Positions 9,120-17,543 of a stretch of 17,676 bases of DNA are shown piece by piece. How positions within the stretch are numbered: position 1 is the first letter of the stretch; each line of letters opens with the position of its first letter. A model generated the notes under the pieces. It saw nothing but the letters and a program-made list of their open reading frames with translations, did not search any database and had not been told where the DNA came from. Source of the DNA: Fragilaria radians (taxonomy: Eukaryota > Bacillariophyta > Fragilariophyceae > Fragilariales > Fragilariaceae). Both the position numbers and the translations under genes were made by a program. The stretch spans positions 1 through 17,676 of the forward strand of contig CAAAJI010000548.1 of assembly GCA_900642245.1 (NCBI GenBank). Reading direction: 5' to 3'.

Positions 9120-9879
9120 CCATTCTAGATCTTTGATATCAAGAAAAATCTACACTTGCTTCCTCAAAATGACTCTGTAGCACAACCTTAAGCTTGCTCT
9201 ATTCTTCTTCAGCAATCCCAATCTCTTTCAACTTTGGTGCCTATTGTATTCAGCATCATCAATAATAATGCAAGTATCAAGTGATACTTTTAAACAAGGA
9301 ATTGTGTTTTCCAGTTCCAGTGCCTTATTTGTCTCGTATTGCTTCCAAATTCTACGGGTTAATATCACATATTCCTTGCTCTTTGATCATGGTATTATTT
9401 TTGTCGTCACCATCAGCATCATTGCTAACTTCATTGTATTTACGGCTACCGCTACATTTCTTTGATATAAGCGTAGACCCTCTGTTGCTCATGTCGCATC
9501 TGCTCTCTTCTTCACTGCCAAAGTGGTTAATAAATATTCTTTTGCGTGTTGATTTACTGGCCCCCCTAATTTATCCTCCTTCCGAAATGCTGTTTCTTAT
9601 TCTTCCTTGTCGTAAAACCGCATTGCGTTCACACAATTAAACAAATTTAAATCTAACATTTGCCGCTGCAAGCATTTCATGATTAGTGATGATGGGAAAG
9701 GATTTCTCAACCTGCATCCTGCAGGATGATTCAACGTAGACTTTTCACTTTCCACTTAGAAAACCCTTTTTACGTTATTTGATCCAATCTTTTTCAAATC
9801 ACATTCTTACTCCTTTTAGCTGCATTTCCCTTCTCAAACACTTCTTGTGTAGCATTATAATAAATTTTCTTGATCATCC
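9120..9879 (-). pseudogene. Coding-like relic, unassigned, probably tail of the adjacent gypsy-like element
   Basis: Several minus-strand segments read protein-like between stops. Near 9560-9370 a frame contains NHFGSEEESRCDMSNRGSTL and later KYNEVSNDADGDDKNN. Near 9365-9240 another has WKQYETNKALELENT and VSLDTCIIIDDAEYNR. Near 9236-9080 a third reads LKEIGIAEEE, one stop, then KVVLQSHFEEASVDF. They lie directly downstream, in minus orientation, of the integrase relic, so they may be its C-terminal or 3' part. I cannot match them to a domain. Plus-strand frames at 9244-9640 are antisense to this. Confidence 0.35.
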
Positions 9880-10520
9880 TTATTTCCATAAGCAAGAGGA
9901 CTCCATTTTACAATCAATTATTGGGTTTTCTTGTGGATGATGATTTGTTGTTGGTTTAGCTTTAATGTCATAGTTATCACGCATTTGTTTGAACCCATAT
10001 TTGAATTTTCCCCATTGTTAAAAACAAGAAATTGAGGATGTCGATAACCTGCAAACTAGTTATGATGCTAGATGGAAGGTGCCAACTTATTGGTGGTTTT
10101 GACAAATCTCAATCCATCCTGTGGCTAGATCTATCATATTGAGTGCAGGCAGAGAGCGTGTTTTAAATGATGTCTTTATAGTAGAAAGACTTACCAGATC
10201 CATACAAAAGCATGAATCAGGGGTCTGATTCTGCCTTTTTGGAGGCAGCAATTCTTTTTTTCACTCCTCTTTTTGTCAACTTACAAACTGGAGAAGTGGA
10301 ACATAAACAAACGTTCAACATCATGTGTGAGACCAAGCCATGCTCTGATTATCTTTTCAGTGCAAGTCTGTCATAGATGAAATATACTTTCATGATCCCA
10401 TGGCAGTACCTTTGTGGTAATAATTGAGGGAAGCATACTTTACCATACTCTTGAACGTATTGCATCAATTTAATGGGGTTGAGATGATCTTGTTTCACTT
10501 AGCCCTTTCCCCTTTGACTT
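9880..10520 (-). pseudogene. Decayed Ty3/gypsy-like integrase
   Basis: Read on the minus strand with frame changes, this gives the order of a Ty3/gypsy integrase. First comes YGKVCFPQLLPQRY (about 10450-10400), like the stretch linking RNase H to integrase. A zinc-finger half, CSTSPVCKLTKRGVKK (about 10304-10257), is followed by KKAESDP. The catalytic core then reads LNMIDLATGWIEI (about 10143-10105), GYRHPQFLVFNNGE (about 10050-10009), GFKQMRDNYDIKAKPTTNHH and PQENPIID (to about 9915). In the family these are the DPATGWFEI strand, the DNGGEF strand and the NPQANAIVERIH helix. The second catalytic Asp reads Asn (FNNG). Several stops and at least two frame changes make it a pseudogene. No LTRs were recognised. 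Confidence 0.72.
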
Positions 10521-10828
10521 TTAAGTGTATTACTGGTTGAACGCCATCATTAATTTTCAACTTAGTATTACAGCTAGACTTGATGTACTTTTTCTTACAT
10601 TCGAGAAAATTTGATGATGCTCTTCTTGTGCTCTATCAAAGAGGGCTCTCAAAGGCTTTCAATATAACATTTTTGTTGTTGGTCTCTTCCTCTGTATCAC
10701 ATATGTGCTGACTAAATGGTACAAAAATTCTCGTAATCGCAACCAGTCAAACATGAACTTAGGCCTTCATGATCAATGTATCATTGCAGCATTGTCGTTT
10801 GGTCATTCTGGCGAGACCCTTTGAGGAT
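10521..10828 (-). pseudogene. Coding-like relic upstream of the gypsy-like integrase
   Basis: The minus strand reads LARMTKRQCCNDTLIMKA, two stops, then LVAITRIFVPFSQHI and CDTEEETNNKNVILKAFESP, then after a frame change ALFDRAQEEHHQIFSNV. By position it should correspond to reverse transcriptase or RNase H sequence of the gypsy-like element, but I see no diagnostic motif. It ends where the 30-bp minisatellite begins. Confidence 0.3.
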
Positions 10829-11117
10829 AAATACCGAAACGGTACTTTAGACTTATTTGTAAACACATATACATAGAAACAAGTACCCAACTATTACTTA
10901 GGTATTGTAGTATGTATATGTCATTGAGCTGAATGGCAATACCTATTTAGTACTTTACCGCATGTTAGTACCTATGTGGTACTTAAGCGAAAACGTTACT
11001 AACTATTAGTTACGCCTTTTGAGGCACTTAGCAGGACAATAACACCCATTTGGTACTTAGCTGAATGCTAGTTGGTATCCTTACAGTACTTAGCTGAACA
11101 ATAGAACCTTTACGGTG
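10829..11117. repeat. Degenerate ~30-bp minisatellite
   Basis: Imperfect units of about 29-33 bp with the core GGTACTTAGCTGAA follow one another; the spacer before each core resembles TACCTATTT. Clear cores occur near 10841, 10958, 10988, 11050 and 11085, with weaker ones between and a last half-unit ACCTTTACGGTGG at 11104. The divergence suggests an old array. It separates the gypsy-like relic from the copia fragments. Confidence 0.7.
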
Positions 11118-11445
11118 GTAGTGAAACTGAAAAAAACAAAATTCAGCGAAAAAACTTCCGTTGTCCTTCCAGTTGGATCCTTAGTATTAATCTTTATAAA
11201 TAAAATATTTTATAATGACACAGCCAACCAATCTCTGTTTTCAAAATTTCAGTTGCGGAAATTTGGAGAATTCATTCAATTTGTCAAAGACTTGAAGGGA
11301 CTCACTAGTTGGTGATACAGGATAATGATGGTTCAGCTATGCTATCCCTAGAATGTGCAGCCTGAATGATCCCCTTCAAAAACCAGAACCAATTCCAAAA
11401 GAAATTGAGTCACACAAGCAATATTGTTGACACAAAGTAATGCAC
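11115..11445 (+). pseudogene. Plus-strand copia-type protease fragment
   Basis: A frame at 11115-11315 contains QSLFSKFQLRKFGEFIQF, clearly homologous to HSILSEFQLREFGIIIES, which lies in the minus-strand copia protease at about 12985-12905. The preceding LPVGSLVLIFINKIFYNDTA parallels LPNGQSVLLLVHEGMYNETT there. After two frame changes the plus strand continues with DNDGSAMLSLECAA, a stop, MIPFKNQ (about 11321-11385) and PIPKEIESHKQYC (11389-11427), matching the linker that follows the protease in this lineage (compare VPLDLLVHFKHRLPTSED at about 12840-12800). It is therefore a separate, inverted copy, badly decayed. The protease active-site motif itself is not in the fragment. Confidence 0.68.
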
Positions 11446-12697
11446 TGACATATTATCTCCTAACATTACAGTAGGGCCAGCTAAATCTACACCTAATCTC
11501 CTCAACATGAACCTTACTTCCAAAATGAGTTCTGTGGCAATTCTAGACGCTAATAATGCCAAACCATACGTTGAAGTCTATACTGTCTTCCGACGTTAAG
11601 ATACCCAAGTGATTGGCCTTTTTTTCAACATCATTAGGATACCTGTAATGGATCTTCTGGCTACTAAATTATGTTCATCATAAGTATACCTGTAATGGAT
11701 CTTCTAGTTACTAAATCATGTGCATGATCTGCATCTACATAGACAGTCATCCGGACTTTTGGTCCCTTTGACACAGGAAGGTCATTTGGAATTTCTTCTT
11801 TGACATCTGGATAGAAATCTTTCCAATTAGAGTGATCCTCAACAGGTTATACAGAGTTATCTGGATGTGATGTATCAATAATATGTCTCCCCTTTGGAAA
11901 GGTCTTAAGGTAAGATAGAATTCTCTTAACAGCGTTTGAATGTACTTCTCTTGGTGCCATGTTGAATCTACTCATTGCAGATGTGGCATAGGCAACATCG
12001 AACCTCTCTAAAACAAATATCCGGATACAGCATCCTATTATAGTTCTATACTTAGCTGAATCTTCATTTGTACATAATGGTATGTCATCTACTTCCAGAT
12101 GATACCCTTCACTCGTAGGAGTCTTGATGGAATTCAGTTCTTTACCAAAAAGGCTTTCAAGCTTAAGAATGACATTCTGTATATTTTAAGTTCTGGCCAA
12201 GATAGCTAATCCTTTGGGAATCACCAAGAATTTCCACATGTTCACCTAAATAGCACTCAGAAATACCTAGATTCTTCAATAAATAGATTTTCTCAAAAGA
12301 CTTGTTTACTGCCATGGGATGCTTGCTCCAAGTAAGAATATCATCCACATATGTAGCTAAATATTCATAGTGTGATGTCTTATCTAGCATATAAGTCCGT
12401 ATCTTGTTTAGTTTTCTTGAATCCTAATCTGAGTAATGATTCTGCTAAAACTTAATGAAATCTTGAGGTAGAAGTCTTCAATCCATTTTATGACTTACTA
12501 AGAATTAGATTCTTTCCACATAATGTTATAGCAATTTCTGGACAGCAGTAATGTAGACCTTCTCCTTGGTTTTTTTCATACAAAAAGGCATTTCCAATAT
12601 CACATACACAACAAGAGAGTCCATATAATTCTCCTAAGAAAAACCCAATTCCTACGGTAACCATTCGTATATCGCCTGAATAGTAGAAACTAAACAA
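11443..12697 (-). pseudogene. copia reverse transcriptase palm and RNase H
   Basis: From 12697 leftward: YYSGDIRMVTVGIGFFLGEL, GLSCCVCDIGNAFLY (first catalytic Asp in CDIGNA), then GLKTSTSRFH and LLRLGFKKTKQDTDL. YLATYVDDILTWSK follows near 12360 with an intact YVDD, then YLLKNLGISECYLGEHVEIL. The next stretch, about 12120-11700, is a nearly clean frame: GYHLEVDDIPLCTNED, AKYRTIIGCCIRIF, VAYATSAMSRFNMAPREV, one TAA near 11848, DFYPDVKEEIPNDLP, and the RNase H strand MTVYVDADHAHDLVTRRS. A 47-bp duplication then shifts the frame; LLASRIATELILEVRFMLRR and LGVDLAGPTVMLGDNMSV close the RNase H at 11443. The active sites are intact but the frame is broken several times. The RT fingers are missing. 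Confidence 0.88.
11640..11730. repeat. 47-bp tandem duplication inside RNase H
   Basis: TACCTGTAATGGATCTTCT begins at 11640 and again at 11687; both copies continue with TACTAAAT and ATG for about 38 bp. On the minus strand this repeats the RRSITGIL motif of RNase H. Since 47 is not a multiple of three, it breaks the frame. Confidence 0.9.
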
Positions 12698-12706
12698 GTA
12701 TTTTAA

Positions 12707-14317
12707 CTCTCAGTGTCAATGACTTGCTGGTAAAACTTGTCTACCATTTGATCAGAGAAAGAGGATGGATTCCATGGAGCATCATCACATGTCTTCAGAA
12801 GTAGGTAATCTATGCTTGAAATGTACCAAAAGATCCAGAGGAACTGTAACAACATCACTGTCATTGCTGTCTTAAATAGTCATTTTTTGTGCTCCTCCGT
12901 GTCTATGGCAAATAGACTCAATAATTATGCCAAATTCTCTCAATTGAAACTCTGATAATATTGAGTGACCTGTTGTTTCATTATACATTCCTTCATGCAC
13001 TAATAGCAAAACAGATTGTCCATTGGGTAAGTCTAGGGCAGTAATAACACTGAAAATTGGAAGATTCCGTTTAATAGCAGTTTCATTATCAAAACCAACT
13101 ACATTCGCCCTTCTTGAGTTATGGATTGACAATATCTTGCATCCTTTGCCTAGAACACAAGTTTTGGCACCACCATCTAAGAAACTTATATGATATTTTT
13201 CTGGTAAGAAAAGCAAATTCATACATTTATTATACAAAATATCATTTATACTGATACTTGCATGTACACTATGTTCTGAAGTCCAAACGTCATAATCTGT
13301 CTCCTGTTGAATCTCATAGAGATTGGAAGTACTGACCGCCTCTTCAAGGAATTCATCAATAAACCCATAATCCTTATCTGTACCATCTTGAAGTTCTTCC
13401 TCCCCTTTCACAGTATTTTTCACTTTTGCATATTGGTTTGGCATATTAGAGGAATTGGTTCTATCCTTTTCAGGAACTTTGATTGTATCCTTCCTACTTG
13501 ATGACCTTTTAAATTTATCATCTTCCTGCTGCTGGCGCTTTCTTTCATTTAACAGTCATTTCTTTGCCTCTGCAGAAAGAGTCATCCAGATTTCTGGAGG
13601 CACTTGTGCCAGTTTACATACCATTGCGGTTTTTGAAGATGCTGAAATATCTATTTCTTCATAAGAACCAGTTAAATCTTAAAGTTGGCAGCGCATTAAT
13701 TAGTGCCCAAACTGTCTTGACCTTATCTTTCTTGATGGTACCCGCAGGTTGGCATGTAGTATGCATCTGTCTTGCATTCACTTGATGCACTCTTCTTGGA
13801 TCTAGTGCTAATTGTAGATCCAATTAAAGAATCTTGCGTTGTACATTCTTCTAAGTAATTTTAGAAATCTTTCCTTATCTGCCAATAACATGCCATATAA
13901 TGCCTTTTCGACGTAGCTGCATTGTCTACATTTAGAAGATAGGTTAATTCATCAGATGTGGGTGGAATAAATTGCTTTGTGACATCTACAGGCTTCTCTA
14001 AACCAAATTTCTCTTGAACTAGGGTCATAAAACACTTTCCCAATCATATTTCCTTGATAATAGAATTTTGGAAAATAGAATCTCGTAGATCTTGACGTTA
14101 AAACATATTTCCAAAATAATGTAAGTCCTAATTGAATAACTGGATCATGTTTTTGATACTTTTTTGATACTACAGAGGTTCATGGCAATGATCAACGACT
14201 TAGAATTATTGTATAGGCCCATGACTTCACAAAGGTTTTCAATTCCTGACAATATATCTGGAGATCCCCAAAATTTACTGTTATTATTATTACTATTCTC
14301 ATTAGGGGTTAAGACTT
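12707..14317 (-). pseudogene. copia gag and aspartic protease
   Basis: Rightmost is a gag stretch: NNNNSKFWGSPDILSGIENL (about 14310-14250) and CEVMGLYNNSKSLIIAMN. Frame changes lead to LGLTLFWKYVLTSRSTRFYF (about 14140-14080), the segment at 14043-13861, and WALINALPT near 13715. One frame then runs from about 13690 to 12872 with a single TGA near 13553. It has VPPEIWMTLSAEAKK, an acidic hinge, and the protease: ISFLDGGAKTCVLGKG (about 13180-13130) with a DGGA motif in place of the usual D(S/T)GA, then HNSRRANVVGFDNE, LPNGQSVLLLVHEGMYNET and HSILSEFQLREFG. The post-protease linker follows in other frames: VPLDLLVHFKHRLPTSED and APWNPSSFSDQMVDKFYQQ, ending VIDTES at 12707. Immediately left comes reverse transcriptase, so the integrase has been lost. 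Confidence 0.82.
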
Positions 14318-14589
14318 TTAATGACTATAGCGTTTCCAACTAAAATTGAAGACGTTATTCACGGAAAAAGATGGACTTCACTCATGCGATGAAGCTTTAG
14401 ACTTAGTAAAACCACGGATGTTACTTGGAAGCTGAAATTTTAGATTTTATGAATTTGACTTAGGCGGGTGGAAGTTGATGCAATTTGCCTCTTAGTGATG
14501 AATCAAGGCACTATCTGTGGGCTTAACAATGCTAACTGTGGATGTTGTCTGGAATTCCTGCTTGAAATAAAACTCTGACTAGCTAACCG
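14318..14589. other. Upstream flank of the copia gag
   Basis: No frame stays open for long on either strand. It could be the untranslated leader or part of a degraded 5' LTR of the minus-strand copia element, but no primer-binding site or LTR ends were recognised. Confidence 0.35.
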
Positions 14590-14851
14590 TTGAACTTGGA
14601 TTGGTAGTACACAGCTGAGCCTGAGTAGTTAAAGGAATTAAAGCTGCCGTTGAACCTGACTTGGTAGAAGACAACCACAGTCAGAGTAGCTAAGAAGTAC
14701 AGCTGTAGTTGAGCTTGAGTTGGTAGAAGACAACCACAGCCTGAGTAGTTAAGGAGTACAGCTGTAGTTGAACTTGAAGAATGGTAGAAGACAAGAGTGA
14801 CCTGTGATGCCGGAAGTACAGTCACAATTGAACTTGACAGCTTGAAATTCC
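14590..14851. repeat. 59-60-bp minisatellite, four copies plus partial fifth
   Basis: Units starting TTGARCYTG begin at 14590, 14650, 14709, 14768 and 14828. The full unit also contains TTGGTAGAAGACAACCACAG, GAGTAGTTAAGGAGTACAGC and TGTAG. Copies two and three are nearly identical; copies one and four are diverged, and the fifth breaks off after about 24 bp. Reading frames across it are products of the repeat. Confidence 0.92.
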
Positions 14852-14963
14852 AGTAGGCACTTCCAATGAAAGAACAGTATAGAATATTAGAATCAAGGAA
14901 GAGAGGAAGTGGAAGATCAAGCACAGACAATTGTTACCTCTGGGTCTGGACCAGATTACCAAA

Positions 14964-14971
14964 TTTATATA
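14964..14971 (-). promoter_or_regulatory. TATA-box-like element, minus strand
   Basis: The minus strand reads GCGGTATATAAATTTGG, a good TATA-box match pointing toward the copia gag about 650 bp away. If the block around it is a worn 5' LTR, this would be its core promoter. The claim rests on the consensus and position only. Confidence 0.3.
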
Positions 14972-15000
14972 CCGCTTGGGTGGGCCCCTTGGTGAGGGTA

Positions 15001-15107
15001 ACGTAAAGCAGTCCAACTCAAATAGATTATATTGAAGAGAGTGAAGTTTCGGTCCTTGTGAACTTCCAGCAAAGACCCTATTGATTCCAATGCCAGCTGC
15101 TTTACGT
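15001..15107. repeat. 11-bp perfect inverted repeat
   Basis: ACGTAAAGCAG at 15001-15011 is the exact reverse complement of CTGCTTTACGT at 15097-15107, with 85 bp between. It may be a chance match or a relic of a terminal repeat. Confidence 0.5.
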
Positions 15108-15504
15108 GTTTTAGCTCAAAATTGCGGAGTTCTGTAAGACTTTGCGCTTGGTCTACGTTATTGCTTGGGCCTAGGCCTCCACTTGCGCCCTTTCCAGCGT
15201 TTATACTCTGGCTTGCGACACCTTCACTCAAAAAGTAAATCCTCAAGCGGAAAAACCTTAAGATGTGGCTTTTAAGGACTTGTACGTGTCCCAGGCTAAA
15301 AAACCGTTTGTTATCCCAACAGCGCTAACCAGGCCGGGGGCTTGTGCTTTCACTAGTGATTTGAGGTTTATTCCTCCACTCTGCAACTACACCTGTAGCC
15401 CTTCAACATGGGATTTACAGTTTTCTTCTGTCTCTCAGCTGGGAACATCAAAGAGGAATGTGTGTTCAAATTCTTTGTTTATACTTGGAGAGGGAGAGCC
15501 AACT

Positions 15505-15594
15505 TCTAGGAGTTTCTTGCTTCTCCCGCAATGCGTTTTAAGGTAAGTTTTTAGGAGTTTCTTGTTTCTCCCGCAGTGATGAGTTTGGTAAAAA
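15505..15594. repeat. 45-bp tandem duplication
   Basis: TAGGAGTTTCTTG followed by TTCTCCCGCA occurs at 15507 and again at 15552, 45 bp apart. The first 27 bp of each copy agree except for two transitions; the rest has diverged. Confidence 0.85.
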
Positions 15595-15712
15595 GCCAAT
15601 TAAGCCTGGCATGGGTTGTACAAAATTGTTCCCGGATTGCAATTTTTCTGTAGCTCTGCCGCTATAATTTGATAAACTTTTCTTGTCTTGAATTATAGAG
15701 TTGTCTCTCTGA

Positions 15713-17223
15713 CATACTTCTCATCAAATAAAAGATAAAACGGATTTCTTTGACCGCCTCCAACATAGCCACGTCTTCTGCGTCACTGCTTGACAATGTA
15801 ACACCCTTCTGAGCCTTGGATCACCAGCAGATTGGGACTCCAAGCAAATACATGATGCATTCAGTGACACGGATCCTGGATTCAGGATCTACTGACCAAT
15901 TGCTATTGCAACACGACACTAAGTTCCATTTGTCACTTTCATGTCTTGGCTGTAACTTTAAACAGAGCAGCTTAGTATCCAAAACAAATTTTATAACTCT
16001 CTGCATCTCCTTGTAGGCTGCTAAACTTGTATCATCCATGCATTTGACGGTTCCCTTACAACATTTGCCAAGTCTGGCCTTGAAAACTTGATGAAGTATA
16101 AAAGCATACCAACTCCAGACCTGTATTTCAATTGCAATGCCTCATCCACCTTGTCTGCATCATCTGGTCTTATAATCTTGAATCAAGGTGAACCAGTGGT
16201 TCCATAATTGCTTAAATCTTTGACTTCCTCTCCAAATTTATTAATTAAACTATTAATCAGATGGGGTTTCATGATGTAGATGGTATTAGCTGCTTGATTG
16301 ATCTGAATGTTGCAGCTTACGTAGTCAGTCAGGTTGTTTTCAATCTTTAAGCCAAAATCACAATTTTTAAAGCAATTTATCATGTCTTGGATCCCTTCTT
16401 CGCTTCCAACAATAAGGCAGTTGTCAACATTCATCAGGGCTTCCCATGAAACCACAACCTTTCAAAGCCAAAATTGCCTCAAGGTAAGGCTTTTTGGTAA
16501 TGATTACTTATAAGTTAAAGACTAAGGTACTTATCAACAACAAGGCAGTTGTTGACATACACAGCAGCCATGGCAATTCCAAATTCTGAATGTTTGATCC
16601 ACAAGCAGGGTTTCCCATGAAACCACAACCTTTCAAAGACAAAACAAGTTTATTATAAAATTCCCTTCCAGATTGGACAAGACCATAAATAGTTCTCTTT
16701 ATAATTAACATTCATTTTTACTTGCATCCATACCATTTGGTATCTCCATGAAGATTGTTTCCTTTAGATCACCATGAAGGAACGCAGTTTTGATGTTGAT
16801 TACTTTTCCGATTAAATTCCAGGTTAACATTGTAACCAAAAGAATTCGGAATATCACATGATTGATAACCGGCGCATATAAAAGTCCACTCCAGAAATTT
16901 GACTGTAGCCACATGCCAACCACGCCCGAAAAACTCCGTTACGTTTGGTTCCAAAACCCACTTATAAAAGATACAGTTTCGTCCGTTGGAAATTGCCAAC
17001 TTCTGAAATTGTTTCTCCCAAACCCCTTCGACTTTCGTTTCTTTGAATTCTTTTGACGCTTTGTTTTGCTCTCTGATTTGAGCCTTATCTAGAGTTGCAT
17101 CCTCTGTCTCAACTAAATCACTAACATCTTCTAACGTAGCTTCTGTATCGGAAGTGTCTTCATCATCTTGAGGCTGAATGTTGTTGTTTTTCAATTTATT
17201 CCAATTTTCATAACTCAAATTAA
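15713..17223 (-). pseudogene. copia pol remnant: integrase tail, reverse transcriptase, RNase H
   Basis: Starts LVWLNLSYENWNKLK (17223 leftward), an acidic hinge with DDEDTSDTEATLEDVSDLVE, IREQNKASKEFKETKVEGVW and NGRNCIFYKWVLEP. After a frame change the reverse transcriptase reads YAPVINHVIFRILLVTML, VINIKTAFLHGDLKETIFME (first catalytic Asp replaced: usual IDIETAFLHG reads INIKTAFLHG) and TIYGLVQSGREFYNKLVL. The YVDD region is duplicated, one copy reading YVNN (16559-16548) and one NVDN (16431-16420). Then come GLKIENNLTDYVSCNIQINQ, PHLINSLINKFGEEVKDLSN, PDDADKVDEALQLKYRSGVG and FSRPDLANVVRE. RNase H has MQRVIKFVLDTKLLCLKLQP, then CCNSNWSVDPESR where the family has CDSDWAVDPETR, and ends KAQKGVTLSSSDAEDVAML and EIRFIFYLMRS at 15713. 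The enzyme is dead. Confidence 0.87.
16412..16640. repeat. Tandem duplication spanning the RT active site
   Basis: TTCCCATGAAACCACAACCT plus TTCAAAG begins at 16441 and again at 16612, 171 bp apart. The flanking AAGGCAGTTGT segment occurs at 16414 and 16543, 129 bp apart. The difference shows that the left copy has lost about 43 bp. On the minus strand both copies encode LKGCGFMG followed by the YVDD region. Confidence 0.85.
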
Positions 17224-17224
17224 G

Positions 17225-17543
17225 CCAAACTAAATCTCTTGACTTGATGATTTGTTTGGTTTAATGTTTAAATATCCTGTAAACATCATTTGCGTTAATT
17301 CTGTAAAAGCCAACTTGTTCAGATCAGCATTTTCTTGATTCTCCTTCCTTCTTCTGATTTATCCTCAAACTCTTCTGAAGTCTTTGGGATCTGTAGCTTA
17401 CCCAACAAGACATCCTTGATTCCAGAACGCTTAGCCTTGGCTAAGAATTTCTCACTCCAGGTCGGCCATTCTTCTTTTCTTCCCGAGAAATTTAGAACTC
17501 TAATAGCGCTTAAATCAGACATCTTGAATAGGGTGTTAAGCAA
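17225..17543 (-). pseudogene. copia gag N-terminus
   Basis: The ATG at 17543? reading lies in MSDLSAIRVLNFSG, where the natural start is the ATG at 17522-17520 (ATGTCTGAC); the frame is open back to about 17543. It continues KKEEWPTWSEKFLAKAKR-like sequence (GRKEEWPTWSEKFL seen here), SGIKDVLLGKLQIP and KTSEEFEDKSEEG, the usual N-terminal gag of a diatom copia lineage. A frame change near 17340 leads to ADLNKLAFTELTQMMF, and the chain stops at TAG near 17224, where the large deletion begins. Only about a hundred codons of gag remain. Confidence 0.82.

Larger units (their letters stand above)
11443..14317 (-). mobile_element. Ty1/copia-like retrotransposon, internally deleted
   Basis: Minus-strand order from right to left is gag, protease, linker, reverse transcriptase, RNase H, as in Ty1/copia elements. 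The integrase that should lie between protease and reverse transcriptase is absent. The left end is cut within RNase H where it meets the inverted protease fragment. No 3' LTR remains; a 5' LTR, if present, would lie right of 14317. The style matches copia families common in diatom genomes. Confidence 0.85.
14852..15712. other. Unassigned, relatively GC-rich block
   Basis: This stretch looks richer in G and C than its surroundings, especially 14930-15560. It has two opposed open frames of 93 codons each. One is minus 15246-14965 (containing NNVDQAQSLTELRNFELKHV); the other is plus 15265-15546 (containing DLYVSQAKKPFVIPTALTRP). Neither has a motif I recognise. Position, a TATA box on the minus strand and repeat content would fit a degraded LTR and leader of the minus-strand copia element, but LTR ends are not visible. 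Confidence 0.4.
15713..17543 (-). mobile_element. Second Ty1/copia-like retrotransposon, heavily deleted
   Basis: A different copia lineage from the element at 11443-14317, also on the minus strand. Present are the start of gag, the C-terminal end of the integrase region, reverse transcriptase and most of RNase H. The rest of gag, the protease and the integrase core are missing at about 17220. The sequence right of 17543 to the window edge should be the untranslated leader and perhaps the 5' LTR. No 3' LTR was recognised left of 15713. Confidence 0.87.

Noticed and set aside
9244..9640. Two overlapping plus-strand hydrophobic frames
   Set aside because: They are antisense to acidic, protein-like minus-strand relics, and the hydrophobicity is what the complement of such codons gives.
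11306..11440. Minus-strand continuation of RNase H past GDNMSV
   Set aside because: The minus-strand reading no longer matches the family here, whereas the plus strand matches the post-protease linker of the inverted copia fragment.
13307..13785. Plus-strand frames of 64-73 codons
   Set aside because: They are antisense to the copia gag-protease frame.
14583..15016. Minus-strand frames of 115 and 64 codons
   Set aside because: They run through the 59-bp minisatellite, and their internal repetition is that of the repeat, with no recognisable domain.
15816..17056. Plus-strand frames of 64-66 codons
   Set aside because: They are antisense to the RNase H and integrase-tail relics of the second copia element.
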